Shown here in pieces: positions 1-6,819 of a DNA stretch of 12,291 nt. This DNA comes from Dehalococcoidales bacterium. GTDB taxonomy: Bacteria; Chloroflexota; Dehalococcoidia; Dehalococcoidales; UBA2162. The position numbers and the translations under genes were made by a program. The DNA lies in the NCBI GenBank assembly GCA_020354275.1, contig CP070645.1, positions 1,709,226 through 1,721,516 of the forward strand. The letters run 5' to 3'. The notes beneath the pieces are model-generated. The model was not told the DNA's origin. It did not search any database and saw nothing but the letters and a program-made list of their open reading frames with translations. The stretch's first letter is position 1. Every line of letters starts with the position of its first letter.

Positions 1-110
1 CTCATATTTACGAAGACTCCGATCCTCAGAACCAGGGCAGCTTCTTCAGGCGTGAGTTCGGGTTCGTTTATCTCCTCCTGGCGTGACCGACTGCTTGATT
101 TATTCGCCAA
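1..110 (-). CDS. Unrecognised protein, N-terminal fragment (runs off left edge)
   Basis: An open frame on the minus strand enters the window edge and gives 36 complete codons from a TTG at 108-110. That TTG is preceded by GGAG with an 8-base spacer, which is why I chose it; the frame is open back to the metF stop at 159-161, so another TTG at 156-158 is possible. The visible peptide begins MANKSSSRSRQEEINEPELT, then reads PEEAALVLRIGVFVNM: a polar, Ser/Arg-rich start, an acidic stretch and then a hydrophobic segment. It lies 48 bases after metF on the same strand, so it is probably the next gene of the hydrogenase-MetVF operon. The RIGVFV string loosely recalls the start of HdrA proteins, but the Cys that should follow is Asn here, so I do not assign it. 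Function unknown. Confidence 0.45.
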   Translation of the reverse strand, partial: MANKSSSRSRQEEINEPELTPEEAALVLRIGVFVNM

Positions 111-158
111 AAATGAAACTCCGTCACCTTTTCTGGATAGTTGGTAGTAAAGTACCAA

Positions 159-1025
159 TTATAGTCCAGCGGCGTCAAGTACTTCAGGGACCCTCTTTTC
201 CCAGCCTATGGCCATGATGTGGGCGCCTTGACAGAGGGGTTTCATCTCGTTAATTAGGCGAGCGGCAATCTCGATACTCTTCTGGGTCCGGTTCTTTGCC
301 TGGTCCATCTCCTCAATGAGTTGTTCCGGTACGTGCACACCGGCCACATTTCGGTTCATGAACCTGGCCATAGCCGCGGACCTCAGCATTACTATACCTA
401 CAAGCACCGGTACATTCAGGTGCTGTACTGCTTTCATAAATGTTTCAAACTTCTCTGGTTCGTAGACGGCCTGTGTCTGGAAGAATTGCGCCCCGGCTTT
501 TACCTTTTTCTCCATTTTGATAAGCTGGGGTTCCAGAGGTTCGGCTCCGGGAGTCACTACTGCTCCAAGGCAGAAACTGGGCGACCCTTTTAATTCGTTA
601 CCGGAAAGGTCTCGTCCCTGTTCTAGTTCCTTGGCCGCCACCAAAAGGGAGACCGAATCGAGGTCGAAGACCCCTTTGGCTTCGGGGTGGTCGCCCAGGG
701 CGACAAAATCACCGGTAAGGCTAAGGACATTTTCAATACCCAGAACATAAGCGCTGAGCAAGTCAGATTGCAGGGCGATCCGGTTGCGGTCACGGCAGGT
801 CATCTGAAAAACCGGTTCCAGCCCTTTCTCTTTAAGGAGCCGGCAGACGGCCAGAGACCCTAGTCTCATAACGGAGCTTTGCTGGTCAGTGACATTGATG
901 GCGTCTATCCTGCTCCGCATCAGTTCGGCGTCATCCAGCATTTCCTTAATATCCACCCCCTTAGGCGGGCCAACCTCAGCGGTAATTACAAACTTCCCAT
1001 CCTTGGCTAAACTGGCGATTTTCAT
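159..1025 (-). CDS. metF: Methylenetetrahydrofolate reductase, MetF family
   Basis: This cytosolic FAD enzyme reduces 5,10-methylene-THF to 5-methyl-THF in one-carbon metabolism and the methyl branch of the Wood-Ljungdahl pathway. The 288-residue product has the usual length of the bacterial TIM-barrel domain, with no C-terminal regulatory extension. Visible landmarks are ITAEVGPP near the N-terminus (Glu17, the family's catalytic Glu position), INVTDQQSS at 43-51, MTCRDRNR at 75-82 and LTGD ending at Asp106, which corresponds to the flavin-contacting Asp. The start is the ATG at 1023-1025, which overlaps the metV stop in an ATGA arrangement and has a GGAGG about 10 bases upstream; a longer frame begins inside metV and is unlikely. 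The direct overlap with metV implies translational coupling and a MetV-MetF complex, as in acetogens where MetF takes electrons through MetV rather than from NAD(P)H. Electron source here is inferred from the hydrogenase genes upstream. Confidence 0.93.
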   Translation of the reverse strand: MKIASLAKDGKFVITAEVGPPKGVDIKEMLDDAELMRSRIDAINVTDQQSSVMRLGSLAVCRLLKEKGLEPVFQMTCRDRNRIALQSDLLSAYVLGIENVLSLTGDFVALGDHPEAKGVFDLDSVSLLVAAKELEQGRDLSGNELKGSPSFCLGAVVTPGAEPLEPQLIKMEKKVKAGAQFFQTQAVYEPEKFETFMKAVQHLNVPVLVGIVMLRSAAMARFMNRNVAGVHVPEQLIEEMDQAKNRTQKSIEIAARLINEMKPLCQGAHIMAIGWEKRVPEVLDAAGL

Positions 1026-1714
1026 TTCGTGGCAACCTCCTCTCCTTCCCGTTCTAGAGCCCATAATATGGTTTTTCTCATGTCCGCAGGGGGTCGCATT
1101 TTACTGTTGTCTTTGGGGCTAATTATGATACTCATCTTGTCCAGTTGCCCCAGTTTCTTTAATTTTTCGTATATCAGGTGCCAGCCACAGTCGCGGGTCT
1201 CCGGTTCGAACTCGCACATACCGTTTTTAGCACCACCGCAAGGCCCGTTTATCAAGCTCTTGGTACAGGCAGTTAACGGGCAGATGCCGCCAGTATAGTC
1301 CAGCAGGCATTCTCCGCACTCGAAACAGCGCTCTTCCCCGCGCCATTCCCCGCGTGCACCCCCTACGTTGATGGTGTTGCAGGCCGGGTGGATTATCTTG
1401 TCGACTACCTTGGCTGTAGCTTGTACCCCGATGCCGCAGGTCATTACCAGAATGGAATCGGCGTCGATAATTTCTTTCTCGTGCGCTTTAAGACTGAACT
1501 TGACCAGGGCTTTATCGCAGAGAAAATCGGCTATTGCATAGCCAACTATCTTTTTACCTTCCTCTTCCAGTTTTCCTTTCATCTCTAGTACCTCGGTTTC
1601 GCCACCGGTATGGCAGGCCTCGGCACAACCCTTGCAGCCGAGAATAAAGATGCGTTGTTCTCCTTCCAGAGACTCAACGATTTCTGGGAGAGGTTTCTGT
1701 TCGGATATAATCAA
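1022..1714 (-). CDS. metV: MetV-like Cys-rich methylene-THF reductase partner
   Basis: This 230-residue protein belongs to the family annotated as methylenetetrahydrofolate reductase C-terminal (MetV), the zinc/Fe-S partner of MetF in acetogens. Cysteines are abundant: C27-x2-C30-x3-C34, C66, C93, C112, then a dense block C130-x2-C133-x2-C136, C145, C150, C159, C167 and C176. The block contains the family signature TGGICP followed by KSLINGPCGG. The first half looks Rossmann-like and the second half is the Cys-rich MTHFR_C domain. Translation starts at a TTG (1712-1714) with AGGAG 8 bases upstream, 3 bases after the protease stop; the stop overlaps metF by 4 bases. I infer that it relays electrons from the hydrogenase small subunit to the flavin of MetF. 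The exact cluster types cannot be read from sequence. Confidence 0.88.
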   Translation of the reverse strand: MIISEQKPLPEIVESLEGEQRIFILGCKGCAEACHTGGETEVLEMKGKLEEEGKKIVGYAIADFLCDKALVKFSLKAHEKEIIDADSILVMTCGIGVQATAKVVDKIIHPACNTINVGGARGEWRGEERCFECGECLLDYTGGICPLTACTKSLINGPCGGAKNGMCEFEPETRDCGWHLIYEKLKKLGQLDKMSIIISPKDNSKMRPPADMRKTILWALEREGEEVATK

Positions 1715-1717
1715 TTC

Positions 1718-2212
1718 CTATTCTCCTTTCTCCGGCCTATCGGGATGGTACTGACCTGCTTCTTGCAGCACTACCTCGATGATCCGGGGCATTCGTTGTT
1801 TTAACTCGGTTGATAGCTCTATTCCCCAATCGGTTTCTTTGGGTTGTACTCCAATAATAACAACATCTCGGTACTTCTGCCCGAATATTTCCATCAATCG
1901 CAGATTATCGAGCAGACTTACTTGATGCAGTGACGTAAGGCTGTTATCGTCCAGGTTAATATCATGAGGGCAAAACCGGTAGATCGCCCCCGGTTCATCC
2001 CCGCCCTGTACCGCGTCGACAACGATTAGTTTGTCGGCTTCAGTAAAGGCGAGGGTGGCATCCGGCGATGTTGCCCCATCGACCACCTCCAGTTCTATAC
2101 TGTCGGGTGATGGTGCCTTCTGCAAAGCATGGGCAACATGGACTCCGATGCCCTCGTCCTTTAACAGGAGGTTACCCATACCGAGTACGACAACCTTAGG
2201 ATTGTTTCTCAC
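1718..2212 (-). CDS. NiFe hydrogenase maturation endopeptidase (HyaD/HybD/HupD type)
   Basis: This is the nickel-dependent endopeptidase that removes the C-terminal tail of the large subunit after the NiFe(CN)2CO site is inserted. The 164-residue product starts with the family signature VVLGMGNLLLKDEGIGVH. The three nickel ligands of HybD-type proteases have good matches: Glu20 in DEGIG, Asp66 in VVDAV and His96 in SLHQV. I chose the GTG at 2210-2212 because GGGAG (2220-2224) sits 7 bases upstream and the protein then begins right at the conserved strand. A GTG at 2234-2236 would add 8 residues and overlap the large-subunit gene, but it has no ribosome-binding site. The gene directly follows its presumed substrate, whose last residues contain the expected cleavage point. 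The cofactor-assembly genes hypABCDEF are not in this window. Confidence 0.92.
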   Translation of the reverse strand: MRNNPKVVVLGMGNLLLKDEGIGVHVAHALQKAPSPDSIELEVVDGATSPDATLAFTEADKLIVVDAVQGGDEPGAIYRFCPHDINLDDNSLTSLHQVSLLDNLRLMEIFGQKYRDVVIIGVQPKETDWGIELSTELKQRMPRIIEVVLQEAGQYHPDRPEKGE

Positions 2213-2229
2213 AATATATCTCCCGTTTA

Positions 2230-3789
2230 TTAGCACACGCGGAATTTACCCAGGCTTCTTCCTTTGGGGGTTACCATGTGTATGGCGCAGGCCAGACAGG
2301 GGTCGAAAGACCTGATAACACGCACGACTTCAAAGGGATTGCTTTCATCTTTGATCTTTATCCCGGTAAGCGCCTGTTCCACCGGTCCCGGCTGACCGTT
2401 GTTGTCTCGGGGGCTGAAGTTCCAGGTGCTGGGTACCACACACTGGTAGTTGGCGATTTTCTGGTCTTTGATCTCTATCCAGTGTCCCAGGGCGCCCCGT
2501 GCCGCATCAACCAGGCCCATTCCATTGGCTTCGTCCGGGATAGTGTAGTCTATGCAAACCGGTTCTCCCGGTTTCAGTTGCAACAGCCATTCGGGCATGG
2601 TATCGGCGATGAGTTTACAGTAGAGAGCCCGTGCCGCGTGACGGCCGAGTACCGAGAATAAAGCCGCCGGGGAAGCATTGAATCTGGATAGCACGGAGTC
2701 AACCATTTCTTTTACTCTGGGGTTACCGCTGGCATAGGTAGCTGCCACGCGGGCCAGCGGGCCTACCTCAAAAACCTTGCCATCGTAGCGTGGAGATTTA
2801 ACCCACGAGTAGGCCCCTGCTTTCCCGGGTTCGGGTCTGGTTTCACCCTGGGTGGGGTGTCGGGTATCACTGGAATCAGCATACCAGGAATGTTTCACCG
2901 CTTCCGTTATCTTGCTGGTGTCCAGTTCTCCCAGTTTGAGGTCGGTGGAGACTGTCCCCTGTTTAAGTAACCTGCTCCTCTTGGTCAGGTCTGTCTCACT
3001 AACATCCAGATCAAAGCTGCCGTAGGAAAGTAGATTACCGCAGCCTTTGCCTATATCAAAGTAATCACTGTAGACTTCGGCTACAGCCAGTACATCGGGC
3101 AGGTAAACATTATCGATGAAGTCCCTGAGTTCATTCAGACGCCACAGGAAGGCAGCGATTTTATCTACGGTAGGTACCTCGGTGACACCGCCGGGCATGA
3201 TGGCGCAGTTATGGGGCATCTTCCCGCCGAAGATAGACAGCATTTCCTGTCCCTTACGCCGCATGTTCAGGGCTTCCACATAGTGGGCTACAGCCTGCTG
3301 GTCAATTTCATCGGGCAGGCGGTAGTCACCTTCATATCGTGGGACGAAAGGCCCCAGTTCACCCCGCCCGATGAAATCCTTTATTGAATTCAGGGCGGAA
3401 TTACCACCCTGGTAGTTGGCTACCTTGGTTACATCCACATAATCAAGGGCACACAGGTGGTAGAAGTGTAGAATATGGTCGGCAATATGGGCCGCGCCCA
3501 GAATGATATTACGTAATAACCTGCCGTTATCCGGTATCTTATCGCTGATGCCAAAGGCACTGTCCAGGTTGAGGGTAGCTGCCGTAGAATGGCTGGTGGG
3601 GCAGACTCCGCAGATGCGCTGAACGTAGCGCTGGGCGTCACGCGGGTCTCTGCCTTTCAATATGATTTCGATACCACGGAAGAGGGTTCCCGTGCTTTTA
3701 GCTTCTTTAACCTCTCCGTTCTCTGTTACCAACTCTATTTTAAGGTGACCTTCAATACGTGTTACCGGGTCAATTATTATCTTAGCCAC
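2230..3789 (-). CDS. NiFe hydrogenase large (catalytic) subunit
   Basis: This subunit carries the NiFe active site that splits or forms H2. At 519 residues it matches group 1-type uptake hydrogenases in length. The N-terminal L1 motif reads RICGVCPTSH (C60, C63) after RGIEIILKGRDPRDAQ, and the C-terminal L2 motif is FDPCLACAIH (C498, C501). The four Cys are the Ni/Fe ligands. Maturation is expected after His504, removing a 15-residue tail MVTPKGRSLGKFRVC, and the matching protease gene follows immediately. Translation starts at a GTG (3787-3789) with GAGGAGG about 9 bases upstream, inside the end of the small-subunit gene. There is no selenocysteine: the position used in NiFeSe enzymes is an ordinary Cys. 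No membrane segment is visible. Assignment to group 1 rests on motif style and would need phylogeny. H2 uptake is the likely direction given its neighbours. Confidence 0.96.
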   Translation of the reverse strand: MAKIIIDPVTRIEGHLKIELVTENGEVKEAKSTGTLFRGIEIILKGRDPRDAQRYVQRICGVCPTSHSTAATLNLDSAFGISDKIPDNGRLLRNIILGAAHIADHILHFYHLCALDYVDVTKVANYQGGNSALNSIKDFIGRGELGPFVPRYEGDYRLPDEIDQQAVAHYVEALNMRRKGQEMLSIFGGKMPHNCAIMPGGVTEVPTVDKIAAFLWRLNELRDFIDNVYLPDVLAVAEVYSDYFDIGKGCGNLLSYGSFDLDVSETDLTKRSRLLKQGTVSTDLKLGELDTSKITEAVKHSWYADSSDTRHPTQGETRPEPGKAGAYSWVKSPRYDGKVFEVGPLARVAATYASGNPRVKEMVDSVLSRFNASPAALFSVLGRHAARALYCKLIADTMPEWLLQLKPGEPVCIDYTIPDEANGMGLVDAARGALGHWIEIKDQKIANYQCVVPSTWNFSPRDNNGQPGPVEQALTGIKIKDESNPFEVVRVIRSFDPCLACAIHMVTPKGRSLGKFRVC

Positions 3790-3793
3790 TCGA

Positions 3794-4687
3794 TCAAACC
3801 TCCTCTCTGCTACCGATATTCGGCAGGATGTCTTCAGTCAATTTCTTATAGAACGGGGCCAGCTGGTCAGGGAAGCCGGGTTCAACACAGCCTATGCAGG
3901 GAGACCCGCTGCCTATACACCAGTTCACCCCGCCATTCCACAGCCTGAGGGGGCAGTCGGCATGGGTTACCGGGCCCTTGCATCCAAGCTCGTTAAGACA
4001 GCCAGGATCGCTGAACTTTTTAGCGAATTTACCTTCGTCAAAGTAGGCACGGCGGGGGCAATTCTCGTGTATTAGCTGACCGTAGAAGTCCTTGGGCCTA
4101 CCGTACTCATCTACTTCTTTCGGCCCCGGTAGACCGATAAGCAGGACCTTGGCTATGGTGCCGATAAACCAGTCGGGATGGGGCGGGCAACCAGGGATAT
4201 TAACCAGAGGCGTAGTAATACCTTTTTCTTTGAAGAGGTCTCCGACGCTAATGCATCCGGCAGGGTTAGGTTTACCAGCGGCAATCCCGCCGAAGGCGGC
4301 ACAGGTTCCCAGGGCGACCACTGCCAGGGCATCTTTGCCCAGAGTTTCTACCCGTTCCACCATGGATACCGGTTCCCCGTTTTCTTCGCCGATGGAACCA
4401 TAGTCAGCTGCCTTATCTGTTGTAGGGATCGCCCCTTCTACTACCAGTATATATTTACCTTTCTCCCTGACAGAGGTCTCCTTCATCTCCTCTATGACTG
4501 CGTCCCCCGCTCCCGCCATTACTGTGGCCTGGAATCTCAGGTTGACGTGTTTACCCGGGATCACTTCATCTATGAGCACATTCTTGATAGAGGGGCTTAC
4601 CGAATTTAGCGCGGAAACGGAGCAACCGGTACAGGTAGCACACTGAATCCAGATCACCGGGCATTCTGCAGTTTTTGCTTTTTCCAT
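3794..4687 (-). CDS. NiFe hydrogenase small (Fe-S) subunit, no Tat signal
   Basis: This 297-residue subunit conducts electrons from the NiFe site through three Fe-S clusters. Proximal cluster ligands are C19, C22 (CTGCSVS), C129 (GTCAAFGG) and C167 (PGCPPHP). Distal ligands are H207, C210, C230 and C236. Medial ligands are C245, C264 and C267, plus C257 where many group 1 enzymes have Pro, so the medial cluster is probably [4Fe-4S] rather than [3Fe-4S]. The mature fold begins at about residue 9, leaving no room for the twin-arginine signal of periplasmic hydrogenases, and there is no C-terminal anchor helix. I therefore infer a cytosolic enzyme. The ATG at 4685-4687 has AGGAGG 5 bases upstream. 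It is the first gene of the operon and ends 4 bases before the large-subunit start. Confidence 0.95.
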   Translation of the reverse strand: MEKAKTAECPVIWIQCATCTGCSVSALNSVSPSIKNVLIDEVIPGKHVNLRFQATVMAGAGDAVIEEMKETSVREKGKYILVVEGAIPTTDKAADYGSIGEENGEPVSMVERVETLGKDALAVVALGTCAAFGGIAAGKPNPAGCISVGDLFKEKGITTPLVNIPGCPPHPDWFIGTIAKVLLIGLPGPKEVDEYGRPKDFYGQLIHENCPRRAYFDEGKFAKKFSDPGCLNELGCKGPVTHADCPLRLWNGGVNWCIGSGSPCIGCVEPGFPDQLAPFYKKLTEDILPNIGSREEV

Positions 4688-4716
4688 GAATTCCTCCTAG
4701 TTCTAGAATCCGGCCT

Positions 4717-4734
4717 GGTTTCCTGGTTGAAACC
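4717..4734 (-). repeat. Inverted repeat at the start of the proximal hydrogenase transcript
   Basis: GGTTTC and GAAACC are perfect 6-base arms separated by 6 bases. The repeat falls within a few bases of the transcript start predicted from the TATAAT at 4740-4745. It could be a 5' hairpin in the mRNA or an operator covering +1. The sequence alone does not decide between these. Confidence 0.4.
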
Positions 4735-4739
4735 TCTTA

Positions 4740-4771
4740 ATTATACTCTTGGATTAGTAAAACCATGGTTT
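4740..4771 (-). promoter_or_regulatory. Proximal hydrogenase promoter with palindrome over the -35
   Basis: On the minus strand a perfect TATAAT (4740-4745) lies 52 bases before the start codon of the small subunit. No good -35 stands 16-18 bp upstream; instead that place is occupied by a perfect 12-bp palindrome AAACCATGGTTT (4760-4771). A strong -10 with a poor -35 overlain by a palindrome suggests an activated or repressed promoter. The regulator is unknown. Confidence 0.5.
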
Positions 4772-4786
4772 ATTACATCAGCAGGC

Positions 4787-4830
4787 GTAAAGTCATAAAA
4801 AGTAGGTAAAGAGTCAGAAAAAGAGTAAGG
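4787..4830. repeat. Three short direct repeats with 19-bp period
   Basis: GTAAAG, GTAAAG and GTAAGG begin at 4787, 4806 and 4825, exactly 19 bases apart. The first two units are similar over most of their length (GTAAAG-TCA-AAAAAG-type). The array lies between the two hydrogenase promoters. It could be a set of regulator sites or chance in purine-rich DNA. Confidence 0.35.
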
Positions 4831-4932
4831 GGACTGCTATGTCTGAAATGGCAGGTTAAGGCGTTCAATTTAAATGTGGTATGATGAAATTGCCCGTGTT
4901 CTAGCAACATAATAGCTTGGGGGCCCTTTAAA

Positions 4933-4961
4933 ATAATACACGTCTCAGATAGAATTGTCAA
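4933..4961 (-). promoter_or_regulatory. Distal hydrogenase promoter, TTGACA-17-TATTAT
   Basis: On the minus strand a perfect -35 TTGACA (4956-4961) and a -10 TATTAT (4933-4938) are separated by 17 bases, a near-consensus sigma70-type promoter. It faces the hydrogenase operon, with about 240 bases between the expected transcript start and the first start codon. No other minus-strand gene lies between it and the operon. Confidence 0.55.
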
Positions 4962-5002
4962 CGAAAAAAGGGGATGCCAGAGCAACGGTATCGAATGGTA
5001 TT

Positions 5003-5031
5003 TTGGGGTTCCTATCCTTTATTACTATACC
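5003..5031 (+). promoter_or_regulatory. Putative promoter of the ZIP transporter gene
   Basis: TTGGGG (5003-5008) and TATACC (5026-5031) are 17 bases apart on the plus strand, with the expected transcript start about 60 bases before the ATG of the ZIP gene. The match is moderate. Confidence 0.4.
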
Positions 5032-5096
5032 TGGTGGCTGATAGTCGGGGTGTTTAACGGTATTCGGTGTAGCTAACGTTAATTCTGGGAGTCAAT

Positions 5097-5822
5097 ATGG
5101 ACCTGGCACTGCTGATTCTGGTGAGCCTTCTGGCCGGCGCTGCTACCGGTTTGGGTGGCATTCTGGGGATTCTTTTAAAACCGGGGGAGCGGAGCCTGGT
5201 TTTGGGGCTCGGTTTTTCCTCGGGTGTGATGCTGGGAGTTACTTTTTTGATTCTGGTTTGGGAATCCCTCAAGGGAGGGTTTTTACTAAGTTTCAGCGGC
5301 TTTGCCGTTGGCTCCCTGGCCTTTCTGTTACTGGATTTCGTTCTGCCGCATATGCATATCATCGAATCGAGAAGCAACCTTTTCCGGCTGGGAGTATTAA
5401 TCGCCATCGGTATTGCCATCCATGACCTTCCCGAGGGGTTCGGGATTGGCTCGGGGTATGGAGTTTCGGGTGATCTTGGTATGGTGATCGCCATCGCAGT
5501 TACATTACATAACATCCCGGAGGGGATAGCTATTGCCATCCCATTTCATTTCTACGGGATGAGCCGATTGAAAACCGTTCTTATATCCTTTGCGGCTGGT
5601 ATTTCCACACTAATAGGTGCTTTAATAGCCTTCTTTTTCCTCGGTTCAGCCTCTGAAAAGCTGATGTATTCCGGTCTGGCATTTGCCGCCGGGGCAATGT
5701 TCTACATTACCGTTAATGAGCTCATCCCCGAAGCGCATAAGTATGGAAACACCCGCCTGACCGGTCTGGCCGTCCTGGCAGGTCTGCTGGTAACCTTTTT
5801 ACTGGCGCAGGTTGCTGCTTAG
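5097..5822 (+). CDS. ZIP-family divalent metal transporter
   Basis: This 241-residue inner-membrane protein imports divalent metals, most often Zn2+ and less specifically Fe2+ or others. It is almost entirely hydrophobic, with about eight predicted membrane segments and a short His-containing loop PHMHIIES at 84-91. The metal-binding motifs of the ZIP family are clear: HDLPEG at 109-114 (Asp in place of the more usual Asn) and HNIPEG at 138-143, with a third acidic/His site NELIPEAH near residue 206. The ATG follows GGGAG with a 6-base spacer. It is divergent from the hydrogenase operon and shares its upstream region, so coregulation is possible but unproven. The substrate cannot be told from sequence; nickel supply to the hydrogenase would be speculation. 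Confidence 0.93.
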   Translation: MDLALLILVSLLAGAATGLGGILGILLKPGERSLVLGLGFSSGVMLGVTFLILVWESLKGGFLLSFSGFAVGSLAFLLLDFVLPHMHIIESRSNLFRLGVLIAIGIAIHDLPEGFGIGSGYGVSGDLGMVIAIAVTLHNIPEGIAIAIPFHFYGMSRLKTVLISFAAGISTLIGALIAFFFLGSASEKLMYSGLAFAAGAMFYITVNELIPEAHKYGNTRLTGLAVLAGLLVTFLLAQVAA

Positions 5823-5838
5823 AGGATAGCGTAGTAGA

Positions 5839-5864
5839 AAGGACAGACTTTTTATCTGGTCCTT
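5839..5864. terminator. Possible hairpin between convergent ZIP and QW-repeat genes
   Basis: AAGGAC-AGA and TCT-G-GTCCTT form a stem with one bulged base around a T-rich loop. It lies 17 bases after the ZIP stop and overlaps the last codons of the opposing gene. No U-run follows on either strand, so it is at best a weak bidirectional terminator. Confidence 0.3.
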
Positions 5865-6727
5865 ACCCCGAGCTTTAGTAGAATTTCTAGCCAGTGGACT
5901 GTCTGGTCGGGACTGGAACGCCAACTGTTATAGTAGCCCCATCCACCATCCTCTTTTTGATTCTCCAGAAGATAATGTATACACTCGTCTACATACTGGT
6001 GTTCTTTATCATATCCCAGCATAAAAAACACGCCCAAGGGGTTTTCTACTGGTTCTTTCCATCTGTCCCGGTGAATTAATATTGCATCTTCGGCTTTCTT
6101 GATTGTCTTTGAACTCTTCTTCTCTCCAGTGGCTAAAAGCGCTGAAATGACATCCTCCATCGCCCACATATCTGTACTCTCAGGCTCTTCTGAACCGGTA
6201 TGTGAATTCCAACCACCCTCCCTATTTTGAAGGCCTTTCAGGAATCCCCTGGCCTTTCGTATATTTGGGGTGTCAGGCGGATGCCCTGCTTTGGTTAACG
6301 CCGTAATCACCAATCCTGTGATCCACGTTACGCTGTGATCCACACTAAACCAGGCCCAGCTTGCTGACATAGTCTTACCCAATTGTGGACTTTCTGACCA
6401 TCCCCCATCTTCTCTTTGGGTTTCTAACAGGAAATTTAATGCCCTTTCCAATTCTTCAGGAAATGTGTCCGTACCAGTATCAATGAGTGTGGGGATAATA
6501 TAGGCTGTATCAGTGATGCTGCTCGGTATCTTTTCATCGAATCCCCATCGACCGAGCCATGGCCATCCCCCATCGTCATTCTGAGCTGCCCTTATTTTGG
6601 TTAAGATATCGTTAAGCTTACCCGTATACTTTTTTTCGAGAAAATTCAGGGCTCTCAAGATATGATAGTTGTTACCTTGCTTAAATATGATTGGCACCGG
6701 GTCGTATTTCAGGGCATAATCTTGCAT
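5852..6727 (-). CDS. QW-repeat protein, prenyltransferase/squalene cyclase toroid fold
   Basis: The 291-residue product has four QW-type motifs: QNDDGGW (49-55), QREDGGW (104-110), QNREGGW (167-173) and QKEDGGW (257-263). These mark the alpha-alpha toroid of prenyltransferases and squalene-hopene cyclases. Full cyclases are about 630 residues and use a DxDD acid motif; this protein is half that size and has no DxDD, so catalysis as a hopene cyclase is unlikely. No signal peptide or membrane segment is seen. I chose the ATG at 6725-6727 because a promoter-like TATAAT lies at 6791-6796. A TTG at 6782-6784 would add 19 residues, but it would sit at the transcript start and has no ribosome-binding site. 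The gene stands alone: the ZIP gene converges on it and the hydrolase behind it is separated by a hairpin. Substrate unknown. Confidence 0.82.
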   Translation of the reverse strand: MQDYALKYDPVPIIFKQGNNYHILRALNFLEKKYTGKLNDILTKIRAAQNDDGGWPWLGRWGFDEKIPSSITDTAYIIPTLIDTGTDTFPEELERALNFLLETQREDGGWSESPQLGKTMSASWAWFSVDHSVTWITGLVITALTKAGHPPDTPNIRKARGFLKGLQNREGGWNSHTGSEEPESTDMWAMEDVISALLATGEKKSSKTIKKAEDAILIHRDRWKEPVENPLGVFFMLGYDKEHQYVDECIHYLLENQKEDGGWGYYNSWRSSPDQTVHWLEILLKLGVRTR

Positions 6728-6790
6728 CAACAGAACCTGCCTGTATACGCCAGAGGATAAAATCGTTTGCGTAGAACTCCGCAAGCAAAT

Positions 6791-6819
6791 ATTATAGTTC
6801 GGTAATCAACGGAATACAA
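6791..6819 (-). promoter_or_regulatory. Putative promoter of the QW-repeat gene
   Basis: On the minus strand TTGTAT (6814-6819) and a perfect TATAAT (6791-6796) are 17 bases apart. The expected transcript start falls near 6784, which supports the ATG at 6725-6727 over the upstream TTG as the start codon. The -35 abuts the hairpin at 6818-6855. Confidence 0.45.

Larger units (their letters stand above)
4688..5096. other. Divergent regulatory region, hydrogenase operon / ZIP gene
   Basis: This 409-base stretch has no credible gene. It contains two minus-strand promoters facing the hydrogenase operon, a palindrome on the proximal -35, an inverted repeat at the predicted start of the proximal transcript, three 19-bp-spaced short repeats and one plus-strand promoter for the ZIP gene. 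Each is listed separately. If the distal promoter is used, the hydrogenase mRNA has a leader of about 240 bases. I recognise no riboswitch family in that leader. Confidence 0.6.

Noticed and set aside
1..110. HdrA identity for the cut gene, from the string RIGVFV
   Set aside because: HdrA continues with a Cys-rich CHCG-type motif at this point; here the residues are Asn-Met, so the similarity is too short to use.
4773..4985. 70-codon open frame on the minus strand in the hydrogenase upstream region
   Set aside because: It has no ribosome-binding site, the composition is an AT-driven run of Leu/Phe/Thr, and it covers the distal promoter and the 19-bp repeats; it looks like chance.
5054..5539. 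161-codon minus-strand frame opposite the ZIP gene
   Set aside because: It is the antisense of a strongly supported membrane protein; its Pro/Ser/Arg-rich content is the expected mirror of hydrophobic codons.
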